From Dehalococcoidia bacterium (GTDB taxonomy: Bacteria; Chloroflexota; Dehalococcoidia; JACQUA01): a stretch of DNA of 27,254 nt. Under the pieces are notes generated by a model. That model was not told where the DNA came from. It was given only the letters and a program-made list of their open reading frames with translations, and did not search any database. Within the stretch, counting starts at the first letter, position 1. Each line of letters begins with the position of its first letter. The stretch lies in NCBI GenBank assembly GCA_030689845.1, contig JAUYHV010000194.1, positions 1 through 27,254 of the forward strand, written 5' to 3'. Of this stretch, positions 1-7,159 are shown one piece after another. The translations under genes were made by a program, and so were the position numbers.

Positions 1-67
1 ATGCTGGAACTGCGGAAGTTGCCGCATCGAATGCCCGGAGGACGCCGTAAGCTATATTTTTCCTTGA
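1..67 (+). CDS. 4Fe-4S ferredoxin-like protein, C-terminal fragment
   Basis: Reading from base 2, the window opens inside a gene whose last 21 codons give CWNCGSCRIECPEDAVSYIFP and then TGA. This is the cysteine ligand pattern CxxCGxCxxxCP of a 4Fe-4S cluster. The fragment looks like the end of the small ferredoxins that partner flavoprotein reductases. The rest of the gene is outside the window, so the partner and substrate cannot be named. A 51-codon frame starting at the ATG at base 1 overlaps it, but that frame has no ribosome binding site in view and resembles nothing. Confidence 0.7.
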   Translation, partial: CWNCGSCRIECPEDAVSYIFP

Positions 68-127
68 GAATTGCCTCACAGGTACGGACGGGGAATATTA
101 TTAACCGTATTTTAAAATGTCTCCAGA

Positions 128-162
128 TTGACTTTGACTTCCCAGTACCTGTATGATATATT
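128..162 (+). promoter_or_regulatory. Promoter of the infC-rpmI-rplT operon
   Basis: Two overlapping sigma-70-type matches lie here. TTGACT at 134-139 and TATATT at 157-162 are 17 bases apart. TTGACT at 128-133 and TATGAT at 152-157 are 18 apart. Either would start transcription about 60 bases before the IF3 start codon. This is the only good match between the ferredoxin end and infC. I saw no obvious L20-leader structure. Confidence 0.6.
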
Positions 163-229
163 CATATTCCTGAAAACAGATTAACACGTTTTAATATTAA
201 ATCAAATTAGTAAGGGGTACAGAGAGAAC

Positions 230-805
230 ATATTTAAAGAGCAACGCATTAACGGAAATATCCGCGCCAAGGAGGTGCGCCTTATTGGTGCTGCCGGTGA
301 ACAACTCGGAGTAGTTGCAATACAAAAAGCGTTAGACACAGCCCGGGATATTAATCTCGATCTGGTTGAGGTTGCTCCGACAGCGAAACCGCCGGTTTGC
401 CGGCTTCTGGACTACGGTAAGTATAAGTACGAACAGGTAAAAAAGGAACGACTTGCCAGGCGAAGCCAGAAGTCAACAGAAGTAAGGGAGTTGCGGATAC
501 GACCGAAAATCGGGCAACACGACATTGAATCCAAAATGCGTTTAATCCTCAGGCTTTTGGGAGAGGGCAGCAAGGTTAAAGTCTTTGTCGTTTTCCGAGG
601 AAGAGAACATGCGCACCCGGAGCTTGGATTAAAAGTGTTGCAGCGGATTATTGATGATTTAAACGAGAAAGTTGTTGTTGAAAGAGGGCCTTCTAAGGAA
701 GGGGGGCGCATGAACATTGTTCTTGCCCCGTTACCTTTGAAACAGACGAAAGAACCGAAGCAAACAATAAAGGAACTTGGAAATGCCGAAGTTAAAAACA
801 CATAA
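230..805 (+). CDS. infC: Translation initiation factor IF-3, probable AUA start
   Basis: IF3 binds the 30S subunit, keeps it apart from 50S and checks the start codon and initiator tRNA. The protein carries the family block LDLVEVAPTAKPPVCR and then DYGKYKYEQ in the N domain, and the C domain with FRGREHAHPELG. The first standard start codon is GTG at 275, but IF3-like sequence (IRAKEV) continues upstream. Taking ATA at 230 gives exactly the ten residues before IRAKEV that Bacillus IF3 has, and AAGGGG at 212-217 can act as ribosome binding site. Rare start codons in infC are known in other bacteria and underlie its self-regulation. The C terminus carries a lysine-rich tail of about 20 residues past the usual end, and its last 23 bases overlap rpmI. 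Confidence 0.9.
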   Translation: MFKEQRINGNIRAKEVRLIGAAGEQLGVVAIQKALDTARDINLDLVEVAPTAKPPVCRLLDYGKYKYEQVKKERLARRSQKSTEVRELRIRPKIGQHDIESKMRLILRLLGEGSKVKVFVVFRGREHAHPELGLKVLQRIIDDLNEKVVVERGPSKEGGRMNIVLAPLPLKQTKEPKQTIKELGNAEVKNT

Positions 806-986
806 AGGTGCTGCTGCCCGGTTTCATGTTACGGGAACCGGAAAAATAATGCGGACGAAGATCGGGAAAAGCCATTTCCGCCGTAGGAAAAGCCGGTCTG
901 CAAAAGGTCTCTTCGATGAGACCATACCTTTGCACAAGAGTGATACTAAACGGATTAAACGCGTCATACCTTATGGTGTTCGCTAA
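783..986 (+). CDS. rpmI: 50S ribosomal protein bL35
   Basis: This is a 67-residue, very basic protein with the bL35 opening MPKLKTHKGAAARF and the arginine-rich core HFRRRKSRS. It sits in the 50S subunit. The ATG at 783 is chosen because MPKLKTHKG is the conserved start; a TTG two codons upstream is in frame but not needed. AAAGGAA just before it is the ribosome binding site. The start lies inside the end of infC in another frame (23-base overlap), so the two are probably translationally coupled. The infC-rpmI-rplT order is the standard one. Confidence 0.95.
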   Translation: MPKLKTHKGAAARFHVTGTGKIMRTKIGKSHFRRRKSRSAKGLFDETIPLHKSDTKRIKRVIPYGVR

Positions 987-1018
987 CAGGCCGTCGATTA
1001 TATTTAAGGAGTTCTACT

Positions 1019-1372
1019 TTGCCCAGAGTTAAGCGAGGGGTTAATGCCCGCCACCGTCATAAAAAACTGCTAAAAATGACCAAGGGGCACCGGGCTACCA
1101 AGCACAGCTTATACCGGCGCGCCCATGAATCAATGTTGAAATCGTTGAGTTACGCCTATGCTCACCGCAGGGAACGCAAGGGAGATATGAGGAAACTGTG
1201 GATTGCTCGAATCGGAGCCGCTGCAAGGCTGGAAGGGCTTACCTACGGGCTATTTATCCACGGGTTAACAAAAGCAGGAGTTACCGTGAACCGTAAAATA
1301 CTGGCAGACCTTGCGGTTAGCGATAAGGCTGCCTTTTCCGAGTTTCTGCAACTCGCTAAATCAAATCTTTAA
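1019..1372 (+). CDS. rplT: 50S ribosomal protein bL20
   Basis: This is a 117-residue basic protein with the bL20 signature: MPRVKRGV at the start, KMTKGH, then LKSLSYAYAHRRERKGDMRK and LWIARIGAAAR. It binds 23S rRNA early in 50S assembly, and in some bacteria it represses its own operon. The start is TTG, set by AAGGAG at 1006-1011 and by the conserved MPRVKRG. It is the last gene of the infC operon. Its stop overlaps the 3' end of convergent cinA by 4 bases, and its terminator lies within cinA. Confidence 0.95.
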   Translation: MPRVKRGVNARHRHKKLLKMTKGHRATKHSLYRRAHESMLKSLSYAYAHRRERKGDMRKLWIARIGAAARLEGLTYGLFIHGLTKAGVTVNRKILADLAVSDKAAFSEFLQLAKSNL

Positions 1373-2601
1373 TACTCGTTTAAGAGCATCTTTCGAAGTT
1401 CAAAAAGGGCCGCAACCGCGGCCCTTATTTTTACGTCGGGCCGCCTTGGCGGTAAGTTTAACCTTGTTACTTTATTATTTTTGCCGTTATCCAACCCTAT
1501 ATAAACCAGTCCCACGGGATTCCCTTCGAGTTCGTCAGGACCGGCTACGCCGGTGGTACTTAAACCAATATCCGTGCCCATGCGTTCCCTGATAGCCCCG
1601 GCCATGGCTCCTGCCGTTTCCCGACTGATGGCTCCGTGAGATGCGATAAGGTCTTCAGGCACTCCCCAGGCGACTTTTACATCATTGGCGTAGGCAATAA
1701 CACCCCCTGTAAAATATGCTGAACTGCCGGGAACATCCGTCAGAATGCTGGCTAAAAGACCGCCGGTGCAGGACTCCATGACACCTATGCGAAGTTTTCT
1801 TGAGGTTAACATTTCTCCGACCAATCCTTCCAGGTTTTGATCGTCGGTGCCCCATATTTTATCTTTGAGGAGTTCCCTTACCTCCTTCTCCCGCGCGGCT
1901 AGTATAGCGCGAGCTTCTTTTTGACTGCCGGCCTTTACCGTCATTCGGAGATGGATACCGTCTATTTTTGCGTATACTCCTATTGTGGGGTTAGTATCGT
2001 TCAACATCGGGCCCAGGAGTTCGTCAACGGCCGCTTCCGATAGTCCCAGGGTTTTAATGGTGCGAGATAATATTACGTCACCCTTGACATGTTCCCGGAG
2101 GCGGTTAACAACTTCCTTTTCCCACATGCGGCGCATTTCCGCTGGCGGCCCCGGTATGGCTATAATCAATTTTCCATTTTTCTGGACCCACCAGCCGGGA
2201 GCAGTCCCCCGGGGATTAATGATGGCCCTTGCCGATGGTATCAGGGTTGCCTGTTTCAGGTTACTTAAAGGCATTTGGACCCCGCGTTGAGCAAAGAAGC
2301 CCCTGACTTCCACCTCCAATGCCGTATCTACTTTTAGCTCTTCGTTCAGCATCCGGGCAATTGATTCCCTGGTAATATCATCCTGAGTTGGCCCCAGACC
2401 CCCGGTCGTGACTATGATGTCGGACCTGTTCCAGGCCCGCTGCAGTACCTCGACCACCCTGGATTGATTATCACCCACCTGGGAAATCCAGTACAGGTTT
2501 ATTCCGAGAAGGGGTAACTGGCTGGCAATATAGGGGGCATTAGTATCCGTAATCTGCCCCAGGAGGAGTTCGGTACCGATGGAGACGATTTCTGCCTTCA
2601 C
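1369..2601 (-). CDS. cinA: CinA: competence/damage-inducible protein, NMN deamidase
   Basis: This is a 410-residue two-domain protein. The N-terminal half is the molybdopterin-binding-like (COG1058) domain, with SIGTELLLGQITDTNAPY near the start and TTGGLGPTQDDITRES. In this family that domain acts on ADP-ribose-type pyrophosphates. The C-terminal half is the PncC nicotinamide-nucleotide amidohydrolase domain, with the catalytic-serine motif ESCTGG and later TTGVAGP. It salvages NMN to NaMN. The frame is open further upstream into thiC, but GTG at 2601 gives the conserved start KAEIVSIGTE and has GAGGAAA just upstream. It follows thiC by 13 bases and is probably cotranscribed with it. The 3' end contains the rplT terminator on the opposite strand. 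Confidence 0.93.
   Translation of the reverse strand: MKAEIVSIGTELLLGQITDTNAPYIASQLPLLGINLYWISQVGDNQSRVVEVLQRAWNRSDIIVTTGGLGPTQDDITRESIARMLNEELKVDTALEVEVRGFFAQRGVQMPLSNLKQATLIPSARAIINPRGTAPGWWVQKNGKLIIAIPGPPAEMRRMWEKEVVNRLREHVKGDVILSRTIKTLGLSEAAVDELLGPMLNDTNPTIGVYAKIDGIHLRMTVKAGSQKEARAILAAREKEVRELLKDKIWGTDDQNLEGLVGEMLTSRKLRIGVMESCTGGLLASILTDVPGSSAYFTGGVIAYANDVKVAWGVPEDLIASHGAISRETAGAMAGAIRERMGTDIGLSTTGVAGPDELEGNPVGLVYIGLDNGKNNKVTRLNLPPRRPDVKIRAAVAALFELRKMLLNEY
1402..1432 (+). terminator. Intrinsic terminator of the infC-rpmI-rplT operon
   Basis: A perfect 9-bp stem AAGGGCCGC (1405-1413) / GCGGCCCTT (1418-1426) with loop AACC is followed by TATTTTT-like sequence. It is preceded by five A, so it could also work weakly in reverse. 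It starts 30 bases past the rplT stop and lies wholly inside the coding end of cinA on the other strand. Confidence 0.85.
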
Positions 2602-2614
2602 AACAGTTGTTTCC

Positions 2615-3910
2615 TCAGCAGCGTATAGTAGAAATTCCCAGGTATTTCTCCACAAGGTCCATGGCGCAGAACTCACCGCACATGCTGCAGGTGGAGCCGT
2701 TGGTGAGAAACCTTGAGTGGAGTTTCTGAAAACGTTGAGGGTCCAGGGATAGCCTTTCCTGGGTTTCCCAGTCGAGCTTTTTCCTGGCAACGGACATCTC
2801 GTAATCCCAGTCCCGGGCGCCTTTTACCCCTTTAACAATGTCTGCAGCATGGGCCGCAATACGGGAAGCAATGACTCCCTGCTTGACATCTTCAGGTTCC
2901 GGAAGAGATACATGTTCCGAAGGGGTAACGTAGCACAAAAAGTCTGCACCGGCGGCTGCTGCAATAGCCCCGCCGATGGCGCCTGTGATGTGGTCATAAC
3001 CCGCTCCTATGTCTGTGACCAAAGGCCCCAAAACATAGAAAGGAGCGCCTTTACACACAGATTTCTCCAGTTTTATATTGGTTATAATCTGGTCCAGAGG
3101 AACGTGGCCGGGACCTTCTACCATCACCTGGACGCCGGCTTTCCATGCTCTTTCTACCAGTTCGCCCAGGGTTAACAGTTCCTCTATCTGAGAACGGTCG
3201 GTGGCGTCTGAAATGCTTCCCGGCCGCATCCCGTCACCGAGGCTCAGGGTGACTTCGTAAGTTCGTGCTATCTCAAGTAGACGGTCGTATTCTTCATAAA
3301 GGGGGTTTTCCCTGTCGTGGTGAAGCATCCATCCTATTAAAAAGGACCCTCCCCTTGAAACCACATCCGCTACCCTCTTTTGCTGCTTCAGGCGGGCTAT
3401 TCCGGCTCGGGTAATGCCGCAGTGGACGGTCATAAAGTCAACACCGTCCCTGGCCTGCTCTTCAATAGCCGAAAATATCCCGTCAACCGTCATGCCTACA
3501 ATTGAGCCGCTTTGCGCGATGGCGCTAATTCCAACCTGGTAAATGGGCACTGTTCCCAGGGGAACGGGGCAGGCTCCAAGTATAGTCTGCCTTACCGAAC
3601 TGATATCCCCGCCTGTGCTTAAATCCATGATGGTATCGGCTTTGAACTCCAGGGCAACTCTCAGCTTTTCCAGTTCGGTTTCAATATCATTAACTGCTGA
3701 AGAAGTGCCGATATTGGCGTTGACTTTTGTTTGTAGCCCCTTACCGATACCGCAAGGTGCCAAATTCCTGTGATTGACATTAGCGGGTATGACAATCGTC
3801 CCATCCTTCAATCCCTCCATTATGAAATCCAGGGACAGGCCTTCTCTTTCGGCGACAAAAGATATCGCCGGAACAGGTTGACCCTGCCTTGCTGCGTCCA
3901 GAATGTTCAC
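2615..3910 (-). CDS. thiC: Phosphomethylpyrimidine synthase ThiC
   Basis: ThiC is a radical SAM enzyme that rearranges aminoimidazole ribotide into hydroxymethylpyrimidine phosphate for thiamine synthesis. The sequence has the family blocks VNANIGTSS, KADTIMDLSTGGD, DFMTVHCGI and VEGPGHVPLDQI. It also has the C-terminal cluster motif CSMCGEFC (CxxCx4C-type) that holds the 4Fe-4S cluster. The length of about 431 residues is that of the shorter bacterial class. The start is a choice between ATG at 3916 and GTG at 3910; GGAG lies only 2 bases from the ATG and 8 from the GTG, so GTG is preferred. A TPP riboswitch precedes it and cinA follows. Confidence 0.95.
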   Translation of the reverse strand: MNILDAARQGQPVPAISFVAEREGLSLDFIMEGLKDGTIVIPANVNHRNLAPCGIGKGLQTKVNANIGTSSAVNDIETELEKLRVALEFKADTIMDLSTGGDISSVRQTILGACPVPLGTVPIYQVGISAIAQSGSIVGMTVDGIFSAIEEQARDGVDFMTVHCGITRAGIARLKQQKRVADVVSRGGSFLIGWMLHHDRENPLYEEYDRLLEIARTYEVTLSLGDGMRPGSISDATDRSQIEELLTLGELVERAWKAGVQVMVEGPGHVPLDQIITNIKLEKSVCKGAPFYVLGPLVTDIGAGYDHITGAIGGAIAAAAGADFLCYVTPSEHVSLPEPEDVKQGVIASRIAAHAADIVKGVKGARDWDYEMSVARKKLDWETQERLSLDPQRFQKLHSRFLTNGSTCSMCGEFCAMDLVEKYLGISTIRC

Positions 3911-3983
3911 TGACATAACTCCATGAAATAAAAGACCAGTCTTCCTTCTAATATAACCGCTGGTTTTTTTCTCAAACGTTCCC

Positions 3984-4009
3984 GAAAATGGCAGGTAGAA
4001 AACTTGCCA
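3984..4009 (-). terminator. Possible riboswitch-controlled hairpin before thiC
   Basis: On the minus strand, TGGCA and TGCCA arms (plus-strand 4005-4009 and 3989-3993) enclose an 11-base loop and are followed by TTTTC. The hairpin lies between the TPP aptamer and thiC, where a transcription-terminating expression platform would be. The stem is short and the T-run brief, so this is tentative. Confidence 0.3.
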
Positions 4010-4081
4010 CGGCCATCCTCCCTTGATAAACCCCGATAAAATTTAACAACGGTATCCAGAAAGTCCTGGTGAAATTCGATA

Positions 4082-4175
4082 TCGCTTCCCTACGCTCGAA
4101 TTACCGAACTCGGGTTCCGGGATATTTCCAGTAAATAAGGGAATCTCAGCCAGTTAGCTCCCCCGGCGGTGAAAG
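4082..4175 (-). promoter_or_regulatory. TPP riboswitch (THI element) of thiC
   Basis: Read on the minus strand, the segment contains the conserved cores of the thiamine pyrophosphate aptamer in order. These are GGGGGAGCTAACTGG, then CTGAGA (plus-strand 4144-4149), then CCCGGAACCCGAG, GGTAAT and CGAGCGTAGGGAAGC ending near 4084. The order and spacing match the P2-P3 and P4-P5 arms of the known element. The P1 closing stem is weak by eye. It starts a few bases after a predicted promoter and ends about 170 bases before thiC, which it should turn off when TPP is plentiful. Confidence 0.88.
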
Positions 4176-4188
4176 TCCGTATGTCTGA

Positions 4189-4217
4189 AATATAGCATAA
4201 CAACCGGGGTAATACAA
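4189..4217 (-). promoter_or_regulatory. Promoter of the thiC-cinA transcript
   Basis: On the minus strand, TTGTAT (plus 4212-4217) and TATATT (plus 4189-4194) are separated by 17 bases. The predicted start point at about 4182 falls just before the TPP aptamer, as expected for a riboswitch leader. Confidence 0.6.
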
Positions 4218-4340
4218 TACAGCGTGATGCGAAATGCAGGTTAATATCCAAAATTGATTGGTATTTATGTTTTATGCTACAATAGAAAAGCAATAGTAAA
4301 GGAACACGATTTCTCTTCTTCTGGCTGCCATTCTTTCCCT

Positions 4341-4362
4341 GGTGGGTAGGTGGGGGTGTAGG
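4341..4362 (+). other. G-rich tract with repeated G runs
   Basis: The plus strand carries runs of two to five G separated by one to three bases in an otherwise AT-leaning spacer. A weak two-tier G-quadruplex is conceivable. No gene was seen between about 4220 and 4400; this tract is the only structure noticed there. Confidence 0.3.
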
Positions 4363-4404
4363 AAGAAAGCAACACCGGGCAACTCGCTTCTCCAGTCGTG
4401 AGAT

Positions 4405-4432
4405 TTGACAAATTTGACAAGTGTACTATAAT
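4405..4432 (+). promoter_or_regulatory. Consensus promoter with operator-like repeats
   Basis: TTGACA at 4405-4410 and TATAAT at 4427-4432, 16 bases apart, match both consensus hexamers exactly. A second TTGACA lies at 4414-4419. The nonamer TGTACTATA occurs at 4422-4430, over the -10, and again at 4443-4451, 21 bases later, and the second copy sits in an inverted repeat TGTA-CTA-TACA. This arrangement suits a repressor that binds two sites on one face of the helix. The promoter points at the broken antitoxin-like gene. Confidence 0.65.
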
Positions 4433-4501
4433 ATCGCATTGCTGTACTATACAGGTAATATTTTTATTTGAGACGTTATATGAAAAAGGGAAGGCAGATT
4501 T

Positions 4502-4680
4502 ATGACTGCTGCTGTTATACCAATGCTTGACCGTTTAATCCCACCCCTCAACTTGATTGATCCCATAGAAGAACTGCTAAATTAGCCTGAATTCACGGAT
4601 GATATTGATGCAGGAATGAAAGCACGTAAAGAAGGATAGCACCTTGGTCCCACGTGAAAAAAGAACTTGGTCGCCATTAA
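4502..4680 (+). pseudogene. Broken antitoxin-like gene
   Basis: From ATG at 4502 the frame reads MTAAVIPMLDRLIPP and then EELLN before a TAG at 4583-4585. The same frame continues with PEFTDDIDAGMKARKEG up to a second TAG at 4637. Shifting frame at about 4639 gives APWSHVKKELGRH and a TAA at 4678-4680. Joined, the pieces resemble the C-terminal half of small type II antitoxins (patterns like AxxxxxEGxxxPWxxVKxELG). One nonsense codon and one frameshift are needed, so it is probably dead. No toxin gene follows; argC is next. The family assignment is from pattern memory and is uncertain. Confidence 0.45.
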
Positions 4681-4699
4681 AGAGAAATTATCAAAAGTG

Positions 4700-4728
4700 T
4701 TGGCACGTGCTTCATTCTTTGTTAAAAT
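4700..4728 (+). promoter_or_regulatory. Promoter of argC
   Basis: TTGGCA at 4700-4705 and TAAAAT at 4723-4728 are 17 bases apart and lie about 40 bases before the argC start. AGAGGTAG just before the ATG is the ribosome binding site. No arginine-repressor box or T-box was recognised. Confidence 0.55.
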
Positions 4729-4767
4729 CGCATTCGTTTTACAATTAGTAAAATTAGAGGTAGTTAA

Positions 4768-5868
4768 ATGATTAAAGTAGGTATACTAGGCGGTCGTGGT
4801 TACGTCGCGAAGGAATTACTGCGATTACTCCTTAACCATCCTGAGTTTTCTATTGACTGTATAGTTTCCGAGTCTGAGTCACTAGGAAAGGATATTGGTA
4901 GTATTTTTCCTGAATTCAGGGGAATGATAAGTAAGAAGGTGAGCAATAGCATTGAAGACCTTTATGGTTGTGATGCTGTGGTCACTTCAAAGCCTCATGA
5001 CAGATCGATGCAGGAAGTCCCCGAACTGATAAAGCATGGGGTTCGTGTGGTGGACATGAGTGCAGCTTATAGATTTAAAGATGCACATGTATATGAAAGC
5101 TGGTATAAAGCACCCCATTCCAGTACCGACTTGCTTAAACAAGCAGTGTATGGGCTTACTGAACTCTATCGCGACAAAATAGCGGATGCTAGGTTGGTAG
5201 CAAATCCTGGATGCTATCCAGTGTCTGTTATCTTGGGGTGTGCTCCTTTGGTACAGGAGGGTCTCATTGACCCGCAGGATATAATAGTGGATGCCTATTC
5301 TGGAGTTTCAGGTGCTGGGATTAACCCCGACCCCATGTATAAATACCTGTTCTGCGAGATGGATGAAAATATAGTTCCCTACAGTGTTAATAATCACAGG
5401 CATGCACCTGAAATAGAACAGGAACTGAGTTTACTGGCCCAATCGAAATCACTAATCACATTTGTACCGCATATCGTTGCTCTCAAACAGGGTATAATGA
5501 GTTCCATTTACCTCAAATTAAGAAAACCCTATCCCTCCGCCAGAACATTGCGAGACTTATATGCCAAATTCTATTCTAACGATTTCTTTGTTCGTCTTAT
5601 GGACGAGGGTGAAGCTCCCTGCCTTCGAAATGTTGTGGGAACAAATTTCTGTGACATAGGAATTTTCGCCAATGGGTTTCCGAATGTCGTTGTAATATCT
5701 ACCATAGATAACCTCATTAAAGGGGCGGCAGGACAGGCCATACAAAACCTGAATGTGATGTTTGGTATTGAGGAAACTACGAGCCTAGTAGGTGTGAATG
5801 CCGAGGTTCAAGCACAACTACCGAGGTTTGATACTATCGAGCAGTTCCTTCAGTTACCCAGTAAATAA
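4768..5868 (+). CDS. argC: N-acetyl-gamma-glutamyl-phosphate reductase-like protein
   Basis: This is a 366-residue ArgC-type NADP-dependent reductase, which in arginine synthesis makes N-acetylglutamate semialdehyde. It has the N-terminal nucleotide-binding motif GILGGRGYVAKELLRLL, the catalytic cysteine in NPGCYP (about C149), and the NNHRHAPEI region. It departs from typical ArgC in places: the usual GATGYTG reads GGRGYVA, LPHG reads SKPHD, and DLSADFR reads DMSAAYR. No other arginine gene is near, and the gene lies in the AT-rich accessory stretch. It may be a transferred paralogue, or act on another acyl phosphate as LysY does. The fold and reaction type are safe; the substrate is not. 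Confidence 0.85.
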   Translation: MIKVGILGGRGYVAKELLRLLLNHPEFSIDCIVSESESLGKDIGSIFPEFRGMISKKVSNSIEDLYGCDAVVTSKPHDRSMQEVPELIKHGVRVVDMSAAYRFKDAHVYESWYKAPHSSTDLLKQAVYGLTELYRDKIADARLVANPGCYPVSVILGCAPLVQEGLIDPQDIIVDAYSGVSGAGINPDPMYKYLFCEMDENIVPYSVNNHRHAPEIEQELSLLAQSKSLITFVPHIVALKQGIMSSIYLKLRKPYPSARTLRDLYAKFYSNDFFVRLMDEGEAPCLRNVVGTNFCDIGIFANGFPNVVVISTIDNLIKGAAGQAIQNLNVMFGIEETTSLVGVNAEVQAQLPRFDTIEQFLQLPSK

Positions 5869-5965
5869 GCACACAATTGACCACCCCACGCAATTTCTCG
5901 CGAAACACAGTGATTGGTAAGCTAATCCGTATCTGCTGTATTTCCAAACACGGTGACCATCGTAT

Positions 5966-6007
5966 CTGGTAAGCGGAATTTTTACTCGTTTCGCAGGAAG
6001 CTTAAAT
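5966..6007 (+). repeat. Imperfect direct repeat, left copy
   Basis: CTGGTAAGC (5966-5974), then TTTCGCA at 5989-5995 and AAGCTTAAAT at 5998-6007, recur in order at 8946-8972 as CTGTAAGC, TTTCGCA and AAGCTAAAT. The left copy has about 14 extra bases between the first two blocks. The two copies enclose the insertion sequence and the three-gene operon. Confidence 0.4.
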
Positions 6008-6052
6008 CTAAGATACTTGACATTGATAGTAATCTACGTCGGGCTATATTTA

Positions 6053-7054
6053 TTAAATAGTACAATTTCTCGGTGAATTAGGAAAAGCCAAAGCCATAGC
6101 CTGCGTCACAATAACTGGTACAAGACTGTGAACTGTTACCTTTCGCATATTCCTAACTGTAATATTGTTTAAACGCCGCTGTGTTTTCATTCGGCCAAAT
6201 ACCCTCTCCACAGATGTTCTACGGTTGAAAATCAGTTGCCAATCAGGAGTTTCATCGCCTATCCATTTCTTATGGGTCTTCGGTGACCTGATAATAGGCT
6301 CAGCACGGTACTGACGCTTTATTTGGTGCCTTAATTCCTTGCTACTATACGCTGCATCACAGATGACATACTCAGGATGAAATTTGCTGTTGGTAAATCT
6401 TGCCTGGCTTAGAAGATTACTTGCATAGGTAATATCGGCAGTATTTCCCTTGGTAATGCCAGCGGCGACAGGAAGTTCATATGTGGTATCAACCATCAGG
6501 TGCATCTTGTACCCCCAAACAAACTTACGCTTTCCATGGGTATCACCTTTTATAACCCATCCAGCATCAGTATCGGATTTACGTTTCTTACTTCCATTTG
6601 ACCATGCCTTCAAGTCTGTGGCATCTATAGCAACGCTGTTGCCAAAGTTCGGAAATATCTCATAGCATTTACGGGTCAGTACTCGCATAATATCTTTGAC
6701 CAGGACCACGTTGTTTGGCTTTTGAAGTTTCTGTATAAATCTTGAATAGGCAAATTTGGATGGAATATCTTTGAAGCTGGTTATTCCACAAGCAAGCGAA
6801 ACATATGGATTATTCTTTAAAGTTCTAATCAGCGCAGCAAACGAGGGGAGATTAAGTATTGTCATCGCAACATAAGTGCGCCAAAGAACTTTATAGGTGT
6901 AGCCATTTCTCCCGGCATAGTACACTTTAAGAGCAGATAAAAGTTTTTCTTCTGGAATAGCATCAAATACAGCTATAAGCTGTCTGAGAACAGGCGGTGT
7001 AGCCTCTTCTTGACAAAAAGTGTTATAATTTTGGATGGTTAGGGGCTTCGTCAC
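6053..7054 (-). CDS. DDE transposase, IS5-like
   Basis: This is a 333-residue transposase of the DDE (RNase H-fold) type that catalyses cut-and-paste movement of its element. Three catalytic blocks are visible: the first Asp in VAIDATDLKAW, the second Asp in VICDAAYSS, and the Glu in TSVERVFGRMK, with the tyrosine/arginine surroundings typical of the IS4/IS5 groups. The start is GTG at 7054 with GGAAA upstream. The frame is uninterrupted, so the enzyme may be active. The subgroup (IS5, IS1182 and so on) was not settled. Confidence 0.88.
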   Translation of the reverse strand: MTKPLTIQNYNTFCQEEATPPVLRQLIAVFDAIPEEKLLSALKVYYAGRNGYTYKVLWRTYVAMTILNLPSFAALIRTLKNNPYVSLACGITSFKDIPSKFAYSRFIQKLQKPNNVVLVKDIMRVLTRKCYEIFPNFGNSVAIDATDLKAWSNGSKKRKSDTDAGWVIKGDTHGKRKFVWGYKMHLMVDTTYELPVAAGITKGNTADITYASNLLSQARFTNSKFHPEYVICDAAYSSKELRHQIKRQYRAEPIIRSPKTHKKWIGDETPDWQLIFNRRTSVERVFGRMKTQRRLNNITVRNMRKVTVHSLVPVIVTQAMALAFPNSPRNCTI

Positions 7055-7061
7055 TGTTGTT

Positions 7062-7103
7062 TCCTAGCTTGTCTCCCAGTTTCTCTTGCCGGAGGGCTGG
7101 GAG
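7062..7103. repeat. Hairpin inside the right end of the insertion sequence
   Basis: CTCCCAG and CTGGGAG arms pair across a loop of about 16 bases, between the transposase start and the right end. Such a structure in the leader can limit read-through transcription from neighbouring DNA into a transposase gene. The role here is inferred. Confidence 0.45.
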
Positions 7104-7113
7104 CTTTATTTTA

Positions 7114-7159
7114 TTACTTATATAATATATTACTCTTTAGTATATTACTATATAAGTAA
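7114..7159. repeat. AT-rich inverted repeat
   Basis: TTACTTATATA (7114-7124) is matched by TATATAAGTAA (7149-7159), with further near-complementary bases toward the centre. It lies just inside the right end of the insertion sequence. Confidence 0.55.

Noticed and set aside
1..156. 51-codon frame starting with ATG at base 1
   Set aside because: It overlaps the ferredoxin C terminus in another frame, has no visible ribosome binding site and resembles nothing.
2602..2790. N-terminal extension of CinA into thiC
   Set aside because: The extra residues are an out-of-frame reading of thiC; family similarity and a ribosome binding site place the start at GTG 2601.
4090..4293. 67-codon minus-strand frame upstream of thiC
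   Set aside because: It lies over the TPP riboswitch and its promoter and has no family resemblance.
5891..6072. 10-base repeat CAATTTCTCG at 5891-5900 and 6063-6072
   Set aside because: One copy is inside transposase coding sequence and the match does not extend; probably chance.
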